A stretch of 32,917 bases of DNA, from positions 1 through 32,917 of the forward strand of contig JAKLJF010000001.1 in the NCBI GenBank assembly GCA_023151335.1, read 5' to 3'. The notes under the pieces were generated by a model, which saw only the letters and a list, made by a program, of their open reading frames with translations, was not told the origin of the DNA and did not search any database. The stretch is from Thermoanaerobaculia bacterium. Lineage in GTDB: Bacteria > Bacteroidota > Bacteroidia > Chitinophagales > Saprospiraceae. A program made the translations under genes and the position numbers. Within the stretch, counting starts at the first letter, position 1. Each line of letters begins with the position of its first letter. Positions 15,681-24,267 of the stretch are shown here, piece by piece.

Positions 15681-16370
15681 GGCATATTTTGAATTTTTGG
15701 GATTAACTTTCAAGTAATGCTTATTGAGGGTTTCCCTGGCTGTTTTCACGGAGAATTGCCAATCAATTTTAATCTTTTTGTTCGTTCGTTCATTGACAAG
15801 ATTCAAGATTTGAGTTTCGAGTTCGCTTAGGGTTGGGATTCGACGATCGAGGCATTGTTTGCTCAAAGCGGAAAATTCGATTTCGATCATGTTCAACCAA
15901 CTTGCTGAAGTTGGGGTGTAATAAAATTCAAACCGCTGAGCCAAATCGAATGCTTGCCCGGCATCAAAAACCTCGTAGAAAGCGGCTGTGGAATGCGTGT
16001 TGAGATTGTCCTGAATTACCCGAATTTTAGTTGCTTGGGGATATAATTCGGCCAATTGCTGCATGAATAAGGCGTATTCTCGTTTGGTTCGCCGCTCAAA
16101 AACCATGGCTAAACGCTGGCCCGTAAGAGGTTCAATAGATGCCAATAAGGCACAAGAACCGTTTTTCTCAAAGGCGTAGTGCTCTTTTGCAACCTGACCT
16201 TTCTGAGCAGGTAGTGGTGTTACTCGCTCGCCGATGAGAAAGCATGGTCGCTCATCAAAACAAATGAGTGGATAGGCTGAGTCGTAAGGCAAACGATAAA
16301 GGTGGAGGATTTGCTCCATTCGGGCAATGAACGTAGCATCCATCTTGCCCATACACCAAGTACGCTTCAA
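15672..16370 (-). CDS. IS630 transposase, catalytic part (frame B)
   Basis: About 232 residues with the DDE_3 catalytic domain. The acidic residues lie in LICFDERP, VIQDNLNTH and SWLNMIEIEFSALSKQ, matching the D, D, E triad of IS630-family enzymes, which cut and rejoin DNA at TA targets. The only start in this frame near the overlap is TTG at 16370, which shares TTGA with the frame A stop. Reading back from it in the same frame gives KKNELQPHLKRTWCMGKMDA, the continuous sequence expected for this family. The natural product is therefore probably a single protein made by a -1 shift from frame A at A7 (16387-16393). The stop lies inside the left inverted repeat. Confidence 0.9.
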   Translation of the reverse strand: MKRTWCMGKMDATFIARMEQILHLYRLPYDSAYPLICFDERPCFLIGERVTPLPAQKGQVAKEHYAFEKNGSCALLASIEPLTGQRLAMVFERRTKREYALFMQQLAELYPQATKIRVIQDNLNTHSTAAFYEVFDAGQAFDLAQRFEFYYTPTSASWLNMIEIEFSALSKQCLDRRIPTLSELETQILNLVNERTNKKIKIDWQFSVKTARETLNKHYLKVNPKNSKYAKT

Positions 16371-16798
16371 GTGCGGCTGAAGTTCGTTTTTTTAAGAATC
16401 TTGCGCACATGAGTATGTGACAGATGTTCTACATAGCCTAACTCGACAGCCTTATCGGATAACAGGCGGATCGTCCAACGAGCATGACCCGCAGGGGCTT
16501 GACTGCAAGCCAATGCCGTTATTTTTGCCCGTTGTTCTCCACTGATTACGATCGGACGGCCCGAACGCGCTTTATCCTCCAAACCCTTTAATCCCAACTC
16601 TTGATAGTTCTCTTTCCAGCGTGTAACTGTTTGATAAGTAACTCCCAGCAAGTTGCCAATCTCGCTTACTGTTTTACCTTCAGCCAGATACAAAAGTCCT
16701 TGGGCTCGCTTAAAAATCTTGACTTTCAAAGAACCTTTACTCAGCAGACCTTTTAAATATTCACGATCTGTTGCACTGAGATTGAACCGTTTTTTCAT
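16367..16798 (-). CDS. IS630 transposase, DNA-binding part (frame A)
   Basis: 143 residues from the ATG at 16798, chosen because AAAGGA precedes it at normal spacing; ATG 16810 and TTG 16828 are alternatives. Contains winged-helix/homeodomain-like helix-turn-helix motifs (GKTVSEIGNLLGVTYQTVTRWK, then GLEDKARSGRP) typical of the N-terminus of IS630-family transposases, which recognise the terminal inverted repeats. The frame ends in TGA at 16367 after ILKKTNFSRT. The A7 run just before this end would allow a -1 shift into the catalytic frame. Confidence 0.88.
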   Translation of the reverse strand: MKKRFNLSATDREYLKGLLSKGSLKVKIFKRAQGLLYLAEGKTVSEIGNLLGVTYQTVTRWKENYQELGLKGLEDKARSGRPIVISGEQRAKITALACSQAPAGHARWTIRLLSDKAVELGYVEHLSHTHVRKILKKTNFSRT

Positions 16799-16835
16799 GT
16801 TCCTTTCCATTTTTTCGGAAAGATACAAACGTCTT

Positions 16836-16853
16836 AAAACTTAGATTCCAGTG
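16836..16853 (-). repeat. IS630 terminal inverted repeat, right
   Basis: 18 bp, perfect inverted copy of 15663-15680. It is followed by the TA duplicate at 16854-16855. Confidence 0.92.
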
Positions 16854-16855
16854 TA

Positions 16856-16892
16856 GTAAGTCGTAAGTCGTAAGTCGTAAGTTGAAAGTCAC
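16856..16892 (-). repeat. Heptamer array, right part, abutting tadA stop
   Basis: After GT come AAGTCGT three times, then AAGTTGA and AAGTCAC, in strict 7-bp register. The last unit includes the tadA stop codon (16889-16891). Read in the gene direction this is an ACTTACG-type array beginning at the stop. Confidence 0.8.
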
Positions 16893-17338
16893 TCCCTTTT
16901 CCCCCGGAAAAACGCTTTCATCAGCAGGGCGCAGTCGTTTTCCAGAATGCCCATTTCCAGTTTTGTCTTGGGGTGCAGCAGGGTTTTGCCGCCGTAGAGC
17001 ATGAACCCGCGTTTGTCGTCGGAAGCGCCGTATACCACGCGCCCGATTTGCGCCCAGGCCAGCGCGCCGGCGCACATGACGCAGGGTTCCAGCGTGACGA
17101 ACAGGGTGCAATCGGTCAGGTATTTGCTGCCCAGGTGGCCCGACGCTGCCGTGAGGGCCAGTATTTCGGCGTGGGCCGTCACGTCGGTCAGTTGTTCGGT
17201 TTGGTTATGCGCCCGGGCGATGATGCGGTTGTCGCACACGATAACAGCGCCCACGGGTACCTCGCCGGCTTCGTAGGCTTTTTGCGCCTCGGCCAGGGCT
17301 TGTTGCATGAAGTATGTGTCGGAATAAACGGAGAGCAT
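16889..17338 (-). CDS. tadA: tRNA-specific adenosine deaminase TadA
   Basis: 149 residues from the ATG at 17338. Upstream in-frame codons back to 17431 run into a hairpin repeat and add no conserved sequence. This is the zinc-dependent deaminase that converts A34 to inosine in the tRNA-Arg(ACG) anticodon, in the cytoplasm. Zinc and catalytic motifs are complete: HAE with H56 and E58 (proton shuttle), and PCVMC with C86 and C89. The N-terminal ALAEAQKAYEAGEVPVGAVIV and the later GRVVYGASDDKRGF are typical. A guanine-deaminase-like relative is less likely given the TadA-type residues. It lies alone between repeat elements: the IS-bearing heptamer array at its 3' end and the 8-mer hairpin upstream. 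Confidence 0.93.
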   Translation of the reverse strand: MLSVYSDTYFMQQALAEAQKAYEAGEVPVGAVIVCDNRIIARAHNQTEQLTDVTAHAEILALTAASGHLGSKYLTDCTLFVTLEPCVMCAGALAWAQIGRVVYGASDDKRGFMLYGGKTLLHPKTKLEMGILENDCALLMKAFFRGKRE

Positions 17339-17414
17339 GATGGGGCAAAGGTCTGTATTCAGACCGGGAGGCTGTATCACAAGTAGACATGAATATTTGA
17401 ACACAAAGGTTATG

Positions 17415-17471
17415 TTAACACATAGGCACATAGTATTCGCTCTATGTGACCTATGTGCCTATGTGTTAAAA
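17415..17471. repeat. 8-mer-based hairpin repeat, copy 1
   Basis: Perfect 19-bp arms TTAACACATAGGCACATAG (17415-17433) and its complement (17451-17469) enclose a 17-base loop. The arms are built of CTATGTG-containing units. The reverse complement of the whole element matches the element at 24101-24168, which has one extra CTATGTG unit. Confidence 0.85.
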
Positions 17472-17528
17472 CAAAAATCTGCCATATTTTTTAAAAACGA
17501 CTTATGAGTCTCTTTGATCTCTAACCGC

Positions 17529-20500
17529 TCACCGCAGCAACACCAGCGTCTTCACGTACCGCTCTCCGTTATATTCCACCATGATCCTGTACACGCCGGC
17601 CGGCAAATCCTTTTGTTCCCGCAAATGCAGCCGCATGGCCATTTCCGGCGCCTTCGGCAACTTTTGTTCCCATACCAATACCCCCACGTTGTTGTAAACC
17701 GCCAGCCGCACGGCGGCGCCGGCAAAGGCCGAAAGATCGAGGTACAGCTCCCCGCTGCTGGGGTTGGGCATGATCCGGAAATCCTTCGGCGGCTCATCCG
17801 GATGCCCGCCCGTTGCGCCGGCGCGGTCCTCAGGGTCGGGTGAAAAGCCGGGTAACACGGTGATCAACTGCGTATGCGTGGCCGTGTTGCCGCAACCGTC
17901 GTCGGCTGTCCAGGTACGGGTGATCGTGTAGCCGCTGCCGCAATCGCCCGGCGACTGGTTTTGACCCAAATAGTTGACAGTGGCAGTACCGCAGTTATCC
18001 TGTGCCGTCACGACGGGCGCCGACGGGATATCCGGGCAGTAAACGGTGACGTTGGCCGGCGGATTCACAAACGCGGGCGCCGCGTTATCCTGCACGGTGA
18101 TCGTCTGGCTGGCCGTCACGGAATTGCCGCACTCGTCCTGCGCCCGCCAGGTACGCGTGAGGACGTATTCCTGCGGGCAGTCGCCGCCGGTATTGGACTG
18201 GCCGAGAAAGGTGATCTGCACGTAGCCGGCGCACGCGTCGGTCGCAGTGGCATTGCCGACAAATGGAACCGGGTCGGTGCATTGGATAGTCACGTTGGCA
18301 GGCACACTCGTAAATACCGGCGCCTGTGTATCCTGCACCGTAATGACCTGTGCGGCCGTCGTCGAATTGCCGCAGTTATCGGTGGCCCTCCAGATACGGG
18401 TGATCTGGTAATTGTTGGGGCAGTTGCTGTACGTGGAATTTTGCCCCAGGTAGGTAACGGTTACCGAGGCATCGCAGTTATCGGTGGCCGCGGCGGATCC
18501 GACGTTTGGCGCCGGGTCGGTGCATTGGATCGTTACGTTTTGCGGAACGGTGGTAAACACCGGCTTTTGCGTATCGCGCACGGTAATGCGTTGGGTAGCC
18601 GTGCGGGTGTTGCCGCAGTTGTCGGTAGCTCTCCAGCGGCGTGTAAGGGTATATGAATCGGTACAAACGCCATTGGTACGGGTTTCACCCTCATAAGCGA
18701 TACTCACCGAGCTGTCGCAATTGTCAGTGGCCGTCGCGTTACCTGCCGACGGCACGGCATTACATTCGACGGTAACGTTGGGCGGCACCGAGGTAAAAAG
18801 AGGCCGTTGCGTGTCGCGCACGGTAATGCGCTGGGTAGCGGTTTTCGTATTACCGCAGGCGTCGGTGGCCGTCCACTGCCGGGTAAGGGTATAAGAATCG
18901 GTACAAATGATGTTGGACACCGTTTGGCCGTCGTACACCACCGTCACATCGCCGGCGCAGTTATCCACACCGGAAGGCAATGGAGCCACCTGTGGGATGG
19001 CGTTGCACTCCACGGTGACATTGGCCGGCACGAACAAAAGATTGGGCGGGACGGCGTCGTGCACGGTGATGCGCTGGGAGCAGGAACTGGTATTCCCCGC
19101 GGCATCGGTAGCCTGGTAGAAGCGGTCGATCTTCAAGCGGTTCAAGCACACGGCATCGAAGGGCGGAGAATCGTATAAAAACGCCTTCACCGGCGTGCCG
19201 CAATTGTCGGAAGCAATCACCAGGTTGATGTCGGCGGCCGGCAAATCGCCCGCGCAGTCTACGGCGACTGGGTTCGGGCAGGTAATGGAGGGCGGGGTAA
19301 GGTCTTTGAGGATTACTTTAAACGTGCAGGATGCCGTATTCCCATGGCCGTCATTTGCGGTGAGGGTAAGGGTTTCTTCGTCGTTGTGGCCCGACAAAAC
19401 AGTGCCGGCATCCGGCATCTGGGTGATGGCAATGGACGGCGCCGCGGCGCAATTATCCAGCACACCGGCCAACCCTGTACGGTCGCCTATCGTGCCGGAA
19501 CAGGCGGCATCGGCCGGCACCGTCTGGTTGGGCGGACAGGCGATGGAGGGTGGGGTGACGTCTTTGAGGATCACCCGGAACGTACAGGAAGTAGCATTGC
19601 CATACCCGTCGTTGGCGGTAAGCGTAACGGTCTCCTCGTCATTATGGCCCGTCAACGCCGTATTCGGAGCCGGCATTTGCGTTACCTGGATGGAAGCTGC
19701 AGCGGTGCAGTTATCTGAAAGACCCGTAGCCGCGCTCGCCCAGTTACCCACTAATGCGCTGCAATTGGCATCGGCCGCAACAGTTTTATCGGAGGGGCAG
19801 ATAATGGCCGGCAGGGTAATGTCTTTCAAAACAACCTTAAAGGAGCAGGACGTGGTATTGCCGGTGCCGTCGTCGGCCGTGAGGGTGACGGTTTCCTCGT
19901 CGTTGTGGCCGGATAAAAGCGTGCCGGCAGCGGGTATTTGGGTCAGGAGGATATTTCCGGGCGCGGTGCAATCGTCCGTCACATTGGCGGCCAAAGCGGT
20001 CCAGCTACCGAGCTGAGCCGTGCAGGCAGGGCCGGCGGCGAGCGTTTGCTCCGGCGGGCAGGTAATGGAGGGCGGGTTGTTGGCGCTGAGCGACACGGCA
20101 ACGGTGCCCGTACCGCTACAGCCCAGGTTATCGGTGACCGTGACGGTATAAGTGCCGGCCGATTGTGCAGTGGCAGCGAAGGCAGCCGGGTATTCGCCGG
20201 AAGCCGTGAAACCATTGGGCCCGGCCCAGGAGAAGGCGGTATAGACCCCGATGCTGCCCGACGGTCCGGCGCTCAGGTGAATATCCGATCCCAGGCAAAT
20301 GGGGGTATTGGTGGTGGGAGTGGCTTTTGGGGCGCTCACCTGCACACTTACGGAACTGGTACCGGAACAACCCTTGTTATCGGTCACCGTCACGGTGTAG
20401 TACCCGGCAGCGGCAGCCGAAGCGGGGAAAGCAGGCGGATTTTGCTGCAGGGAGGCATAATTATCCGGCCCCGACCATTTGAACTGGGAATAAACACCCG

Positions 20501-23500
20501 ACCCAGCTGAAGGCAGGGAAGTGAGCAAAATATTGGCACCGGCACAGCGCGGACCATTGCCGGAAGCCACCACCGCCGGCGCAGCATTGCCTGACACGGC
20601 TACGCTGGCAAAAGCCGTGGCCGTGCAACCGGTGTTGTCGGTGACCGTGACGTGGTAGATACCCGACCTGGACAACGTGGCGGGGAACCCCGTAGGCGCC
20701 ATTTGATTGGCCGTGTAGGCGTCTGGCCCAGTCCAGTTATAAGTGCTGTACACACCGGAGCCGCCCGAGGCGGTGGCCTTCAGGTCAATATTTGCACCGA
20801 GACACACCGGGCTGTTGCTGCCGGCTGTCAGGTTTGGCTTTGCGTTGACTACCACCGGAGTAGCGGCGGTGGCAGTGCAGCCCTTGTTGTCGGTCACTTC
20901 CACCTGGTACACACCGGCAGAGGCCGATGTAGCCGTGAATGGCGCAGGGGCGCCGGTCGAGGCTACATAGCTGTCGGAGCCACTCCACTGGATAAGGGAA
21001 TAGATGCCGGAACCGCCGGAGACCGTGGAAGATAAAATCACGTCGTTGCCCTCGCACACCGGGCTGTTGCTCGTGGCGCTGATGACGGGCAGGGGGTTGA
21101 TCACTACGACAACGCTGCCGGTTGCCGTGCAGCCGGCAGCGTCGGTGACGGTCACGGTGTATACGCCGGCAGCCGCGGGCGCGGCGGGAAAAGCGGACGG
21201 GTTTTGCACCTGTGCCGTAAAAGTATCGGGCCCGGCCCACTGAAAAGCGCTATACTGGCCGGAACCGCCGGAGGGCGTGGCGCCCAGCGTGATGTTGCCG
21301 CCCGCACAAACCGGGGCAAGCAGACCGGCTGTTACCACCGGTAAACCATTGACCGACACGGCCACTGTGCCGGTAGCGGTACAGCCGCCCGCATCCGTGA
21401 CGGTAACGGTATAAGCGCCGGCAGCGGCCAGGGTGGCGACCAGCGGGGCGGGATCTTCAGTATTCGCAGAGAATCCGTTGGGCCCTGCCCACGTAAAAGT
21501 ATATCCCGGCCCGGAACCGCCGGATGGCGTGGCGCCCAGCGTGATGATGGCGCCCGTGCACAGGGGACTGTTGCTGTCAGCGACGACGCCGGGCAAGGGC
21601 TTCACCTGTACGGCAGTGGTGGCCGAAGCAGTGCAGCCCGCGTTATCGGTGACCGTGATGGTGTAAGTACCCGTGGCAGCAGCCGATGCTGTAAAAGCGG
21701 GCGGTATAGCCAGGTTGGCCACATATCCATTGGGCCCGGCCCACTTGTAGACCGTGTACATACCGGAACCACCGGAGGCCGTGGCGGCAAGGCTGAGACT
21801 GGCGCCTGCGCACAGGGGGCCATTGTTCATGGCTGTAATAGCAGGGGCGGAATTCCCCGACACGGTGATGGTGGTGGAGGCTGTAGCCGTGCATCCGCCC
21901 GCATCGGTGACCGTCACGGTGTACACGCCTGACGCGGCGGGAATGGCCGGGAAAGGCGCAGGGTCTTCTACCGTCGCACCGAAGCCGTTGGGGCCCGTCC
22001 AGGCAAAGCCGGCGTACATACCCGAACCGCCCGACGGCGTCGACTTCAGGGCGATATCGGAACCGGCGCAAACAGGGGCGCCACTGCCGGAGGCCGCAAT
22101 GGCAGGTTGGCCGCTCACAATGATGGAAGCGCTCGCCGTACAGGCAAGATCGTTGGTGACGGTTACGGTATACACACCGTCGGCGCCGACCGTGATGGAA
22201 GCATTCGTGCTGCCGGTGCTCCACAGGAAAATGCTGCCGCCGGAGGCCTGCAACTGGGCGTTCCCGGTGCGGCAAAGGGCCGGGGCCCCGCCGTTGATGA
22301 ACGCCTGGAAGGGTTCAGTTACCTGATCTTTGACGGTGATGGCAAGCATTATTTCATCGGTGAGGTTCAGGGAGTTCGTTACCCGGATGTTTACCTCGTA
22401 GATGTTGTCGGCATTGGCGTCGGCCGGGTTCTCGAAATCGGGACTGAAATTGAACCAGCTGAGTCGACCGTTGACCGGATTTACGGCAAACCGGGTCTCG
22501 TCGGCGCCGCCGGCGAGGGAAAAAGTGAGGCCGTTGCCTTCCGATTCGTTGGGATCGGTAGCCTGAGCATCGTAGAGGAGGGAGCAGGCGTTTTCGGTAA
22601 AGTTCACCGCTGGAGGCGAGGTGATCGCGGGCCGGTTGTCCGCCACAATGCTGAACAGCGCCTGAGCCGTATCGCGGCGGGCAGCAGGAAACCGGCAGTC
22701 TTTTACGATAAAATCAACCGGGAAATCGCCCAGCCAGTCGGGATCGGCAATGGTTACCTGTACCGCGCCGTCGGCGGCAAGGGCGGGCACGAGGGGCGCG
22801 AATTGTATGGGGTATGGCCCCGCGGGCGTCCCCGCGGCAGCGCCGGGACTGAACTGCAGGGTAGTGGTTTTTTCATATAAATACTGGTTTGGGGCATGGT
22901 AAAAACGGAACGTGACGGGGCCAGCCGCGAGGTTTTGCAGGCTCAGGGAATAATAAACGAAGGGCGGCGTACCGGAAGGAGAAGCCGTTCCGACGAGCGT
23001 ATTGTTGACAAAAGCGGCCAGTTTGGCGCCGGGGCCGGCGAGGGGCACGTCGGCGAAAAGCGGCCGGGCCACTATGCTCATCGGCTGCGGGCCCGGAGGG
23101 ACGGCAGGCCAGGCAGGGTCGGGGGTATTGCCGGCGTAAGGAAATACGCGGAACTCGAAAGCGCGGCAGCCCCCGTTGAACTGGAGGTAATCGTCCAGAT
23201 CGAAACTGGTAAAGTTATCGCCGGGGAAGATCGTCTGTGGTGGTATGGGTTGCAAAACCGGCGGGCCGTAGTCGGGCAGCACGGTGAACTGCGCCGTTCG
23301 CATGGCGATGTATTGATTGGGGGTTTGCTCGGTGGCCTTGATCTGGACGGATTCCGTGCCCGTCCAGGCGGGAGAAACGGGGGTGACCGTCAGCACTCCG
23401 TTGTTGATGCTGGCCGAGAGGTTAGGGCCTGCCACGACGCTCCAGGTCACGGGATCACCGTCGAGGCTGAGCAGGTAATCGTCGAGGTTAACTGGATCGA

Positions 23501-24020
23501 AGGGAAGCGTTTGCAGGGTGGTATCCGGCGGGATGGGCAATATCTCCTGGGCGAAATCAATATTCGGGTTTATATCTACCCAAAAAGGCAGGAAGATGGA
23601 ACCCGTGGAACCATGGTGCAGAAAAGGTACGGACACCTGGGTGGCGTATACCTTGTCATCGGCGGCGTAATAAGCCCGGAAACGAAGCATCTCACCGGTG
23701 TATTGATTGGCGTAAACGGTAACGAAATAGTACATCTGTCCGCCAAAATTGGTGGGTGTGGCTACGCCCCGCAGTTCCGGGCCCACGAAAACGCCCAGTA
23801 CATTGTTGGCGTCGTTCGAGGGAACGGCGTTATACCTGATCCGGATGACCATATTCATATTGAACTGGTAATCAGCAGGATTAAGCGTCCAGTTGGGAGG
23901 GGACCAAAGTGCCGGATCAGCGCCGGCAGTTGCAGGGGCCAGCAACAGCAGCCAACAGGAGGCCAGCAACAGGCGGGTATATGTTTGCAAAAAAATCAGG
24001 TAAGGCAGTTGTACTGTCAT
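17529..24020 (-). CDS. Giant secreted Ig/HYR repeat protein with T9SS sorting domain
   Basis: 2163 residues from the ATG at 24020, chosen for its signal peptide (TRLLLASCWLLLLAPATAGA). The frame runs upstream into a repeat element but without support. Order: an N-terminal beta module with VLGVFVGPELRGVA (about 50-155), Ig/cadherin-like segments (CadA-type LTFSLAGG, DIYEV-like Ca motif region, about 460-563), nine Ig/PKD-like repeats of about 84 residues (about 577-1320; PVCAGSDIAL, SGGSGMY, GVYTVTVTDAGGCTAT), three HYR domains (about 1320-1577; ITCPPEQTL, SGHNDEETVTLTA), six related repeats of about 80 residues (to about 2057; PANVTV, TDNCD, RWRATDNCGN), then a sorting domain (MPNPSSGELYLDLS to KTLVLLR). 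It is probably a surface-anchored adhesin or matrix protein. No catalytic motif is seen. Confidence 0.9.
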   Translation of the reverse strand: MTVQLPYLIFLQTYTRLLLASCWLLLLAPATAGADPALWSPPNWTLNPADYQFNMNMVIRIRYNAVPSNDANNVLGVFVGPELRGVATPTNFGGQMYYFVTVYANQYTGEMLRFRAYYAADDKVYATQVSVPFLHHGSTGSIFLPFWVDINPNIDFAQEILPIPPDTTLQTLPFDPVNLDDYLLSLDGDPVTWSVVAGPNLSASINNGVLTVTPVSPAWTGTESVQIKATEQTPNQYIAMRTAQFTVLPDYGPPVLQPIPPQTIFPGDNFTSFDLDDYLQFNGGCRAFEFRVFPYAGNTPDPAWPAVPPGPQPMSIVARPLFADVPLAGPGAKLAAFVNNTLVGTASPSGTPPFVYYSLSLQNLAAGPVTFRFYHAPNQYLYEKTTTLQFSPGAAAGTPAGPYPIQFAPLVPALAADGAVQVTIADPDWLGDFPVDFIVKDCRFPAARRDTAQALFSIVADNRPAITSPPAVNFTENACSLLYDAQATDPNESEGNGLTFSLAGGADETRFAVNPVNGRLSWFNFSPDFENPADANADNIYEVNIRVTNSLNLTDEIMLAITVKDQVTEPFQAFINGGAPALCRTGNAQLQASGGSIFLWSTGSTNASITVGADGVYTVTVTNDLACTASASIIVSGQPAIAASGSGAPVCAGSDIALKSTPSGGSGMYAGFAWTGPNGFGATVEDPAPFPAIPAASGVYTVTVTDAGGCTATASTTITVSGNSAPAITAMNNGPLCAGASLSLAATASGGSGMYTVYKWAGPNGYVANLAIPPAFTASAAATGTYTITVTDNAGCTASATTAVQVKPLPGVVADSNSPLCTGAIITLGATPSGGSGPGYTFTWAGPNGFSANTEDPAPLVATLAAAGAYTVTVTDAGGCTATGTVAVSVNGLPVVTAGLLAPVCAGGNITLGATPSGGSGQYSAFQWAGPDTFTAQVQNPSAFPAAPAAAGVYTVTVTDAAGCTATGSVVVVINPLPVISATSNSPVCEGNDVILSSTVSGGSGIYSLIQWSGSDSYVASTGAPAPFTATSASAGVYQVEVTDNKGCTATAATPVVVNAKPNLTAGSNSPVCLGANIDLKATASGGSGVYSTYNWTGPDAYTANQMAPTGFPATLSRSGIYHVTVTDNTGCTATAFASVAVSGNAAPAVVASGNGPRCAGANILLTSLPSAGSGVYSQFKWSGPDNYASLQQNPPAFPASAAAAGYYTVTVTDNKGCSGTSSVSVQVSAPKATPTTNTPICLGSDIHLSAGPSGSIGVYTAFSWAGPNGFTASGEYPAAFAATAQSAGTYTVTVTDNLGCSGTGTVAVSLSANNPPSITCPPEQTLAAGPACTAQLGSWTALAANVTDDCTAPGNILLTQIPAAGTLLSGHNDEETVTLTADDGTGNTTSCSFKVVLKDITLPAIICPSDKTVAADANCSALVGNWASAATGLSDNCTAAASIQVTQMPAPNTALTGHNDEETVTLTANDGYGNATSCTFRVILKDVTPPSIACPPNQTVPADAACSGTIGDRTGLAGVLDNCAAAPSIAITQMPDAGTVLSGHNDEETLTLTANDGHGNTASCTFKVILKDLTPPSITCPNPVAVDCAGDLPAADINLVIASDNCGTPVKAFLYDSPPFDAVCLNRLKIDRFYQATDAAGNTSSCSQRITVHDAVPPNLLFVPANVTVECNAIPQVAPLPSGVDNCAGDVTVVYDGQTVSNIICTDSYTLTRQWTATDACGNTKTATQRITVRDTQRPLFTSVPPNVTVECNAVPSAGNATATDNCDSSVSIAYEGETRTNGVCTDSYTLTRRWRATDNCGNTRTATQRITVRDTQKPVFTTVPQNVTIQCTDPAPNVGSAAATDNCDASVTVTYLGQNSTYSNCPNNYQITRIWRATDNCGNSTTAAQVITVQDTQAPVFTSVPANVTIQCTDPVPFVGNATATDACAGYVQITFLGQSNTGGDCPQEYVLTRTWRAQDECGNSVTASQTITVQDNAAPAFVNPPANVTVYCPDIPSAPVVTAQDNCGTATVNYLGQNQSPGDCGSGYTITRTWTADDGCGNTATHTQLITVLPGFSPDPEDRAGATGGHPDEPPKDFRIMPNPSSGELYLDLSAFAGAAVRLAVYNNVGVLVWEQKLPKAPEMAMRLHLREQKDLPAGVYRIMVEYNGERYVKTLVLLR
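17850..22290 (-). repeat. In-frame Ig-like and HYR-like repeat tracts
   Basis: Two tracts lie within the giant gene. About 20060-22290 holds nine units of about 84 codons with the core GGSG-x-Y...W-GP...GVYTVTVTD-x-GCTAT. About 17850-20060 holds three HYR domains and six units of about 80 codons with the core NVTVEC...ATDNCD...TLTR-W-ATD-CGN. Units differ at many positions in both protein and DNA, so this array is older than the 102-bp array of the amylase. Confidence 0.8.
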
Positions 24021-24267
24021 GGGTCTATGTTGGCGGGTTGCCTGTGCGGTCACCGAGACTGTATCATAATTCGCTTTTTGAAAAACATGACAGATTTTTA
24101 TTTTAACACATAGGCAGATAGGGCACATAGAGCGAATACTATGTGGTCTATGTGCCTATGTGTTAAAATAATTTTGTGTCCAAATTTTCGCGTTTATTTA
24201 TGATACAGCCTCTGTACCGTGCGGCTTGTACCCATTTTTTATAAAAATCGTTGATAAGGCCGGCAAC
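24021..24267. other. Spacer between the two giant genes
   Basis: 247 bp between the stop of the 2336-residue gene and the start of the 2163-residue gene. The only structure seen is the hairpin repeat at 24101-24168. No TAnnTTTG box on the minus strand was found, so read-through from the upstream gene is possible. Confidence 0.5.
24101..24168. repeat. 8-mer-based hairpin repeat, copy 2 (inverted relative to copy 1)
   Basis: Perfect 16-bp outer arms at 24101-24116 and 24153-24168 (TTTTAACACATAGGCA and its complement) surround an inner pairing CACATAG (24124-24130) / CTATGTG (24139-24145) around AGCGAATA. It is the inverted counterpart of 17415-17471, including the shared inner sequence CACATAGAGCGAATAC. 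Confidence 0.85.

Larger units (their letters stand above)
15663..16853 (-). mobile_element. Complete IS630-family insertion sequence
   Basis: A 1191-bp element bounded by perfect 18-bp terminal inverted repeats, CACTGGAATCTAAGTTTT at 15663-15680 and its complement at 16836-16853. It is flanked on both sides by TA (15661-15662 and 16854-16855), the dinucleotide target duplicated by IS630/Tc1-mariner-type transposases. It carries a two-frame DDE transposase. It looks intact and recent: the ends are perfect and the target heptamer array can be rebuilt exactly. Its composition is more AT-rich than flanking genes. The transposase reads toward the histidine kinase operon. Confidence 0.93.

Noticed and set aside
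15488..15685. Upstream in-frame extension of the histidine kinase to 15685
   Set aside because: It would start inside the IS element, cross the inverted repeat and the promoter candidate, and place 66 residues before a good signal peptide.
17415..17471. Hairpin considered as a plain intrinsic terminator for the giant gene
   Set aside because: It has a second, inverted copy 6.7 kb away with shared loop sequence and internal 8-mer structure, and no proper U-tract. A repeat family is a better description, although it may still affect termination.
24021..24128. Upstream extension of the 2163-residue protein to 24128
   Set aside because: It begins inside the hairpin repeat and puts 36 unlikely residues ahead of the signal peptide that begins at 24020.
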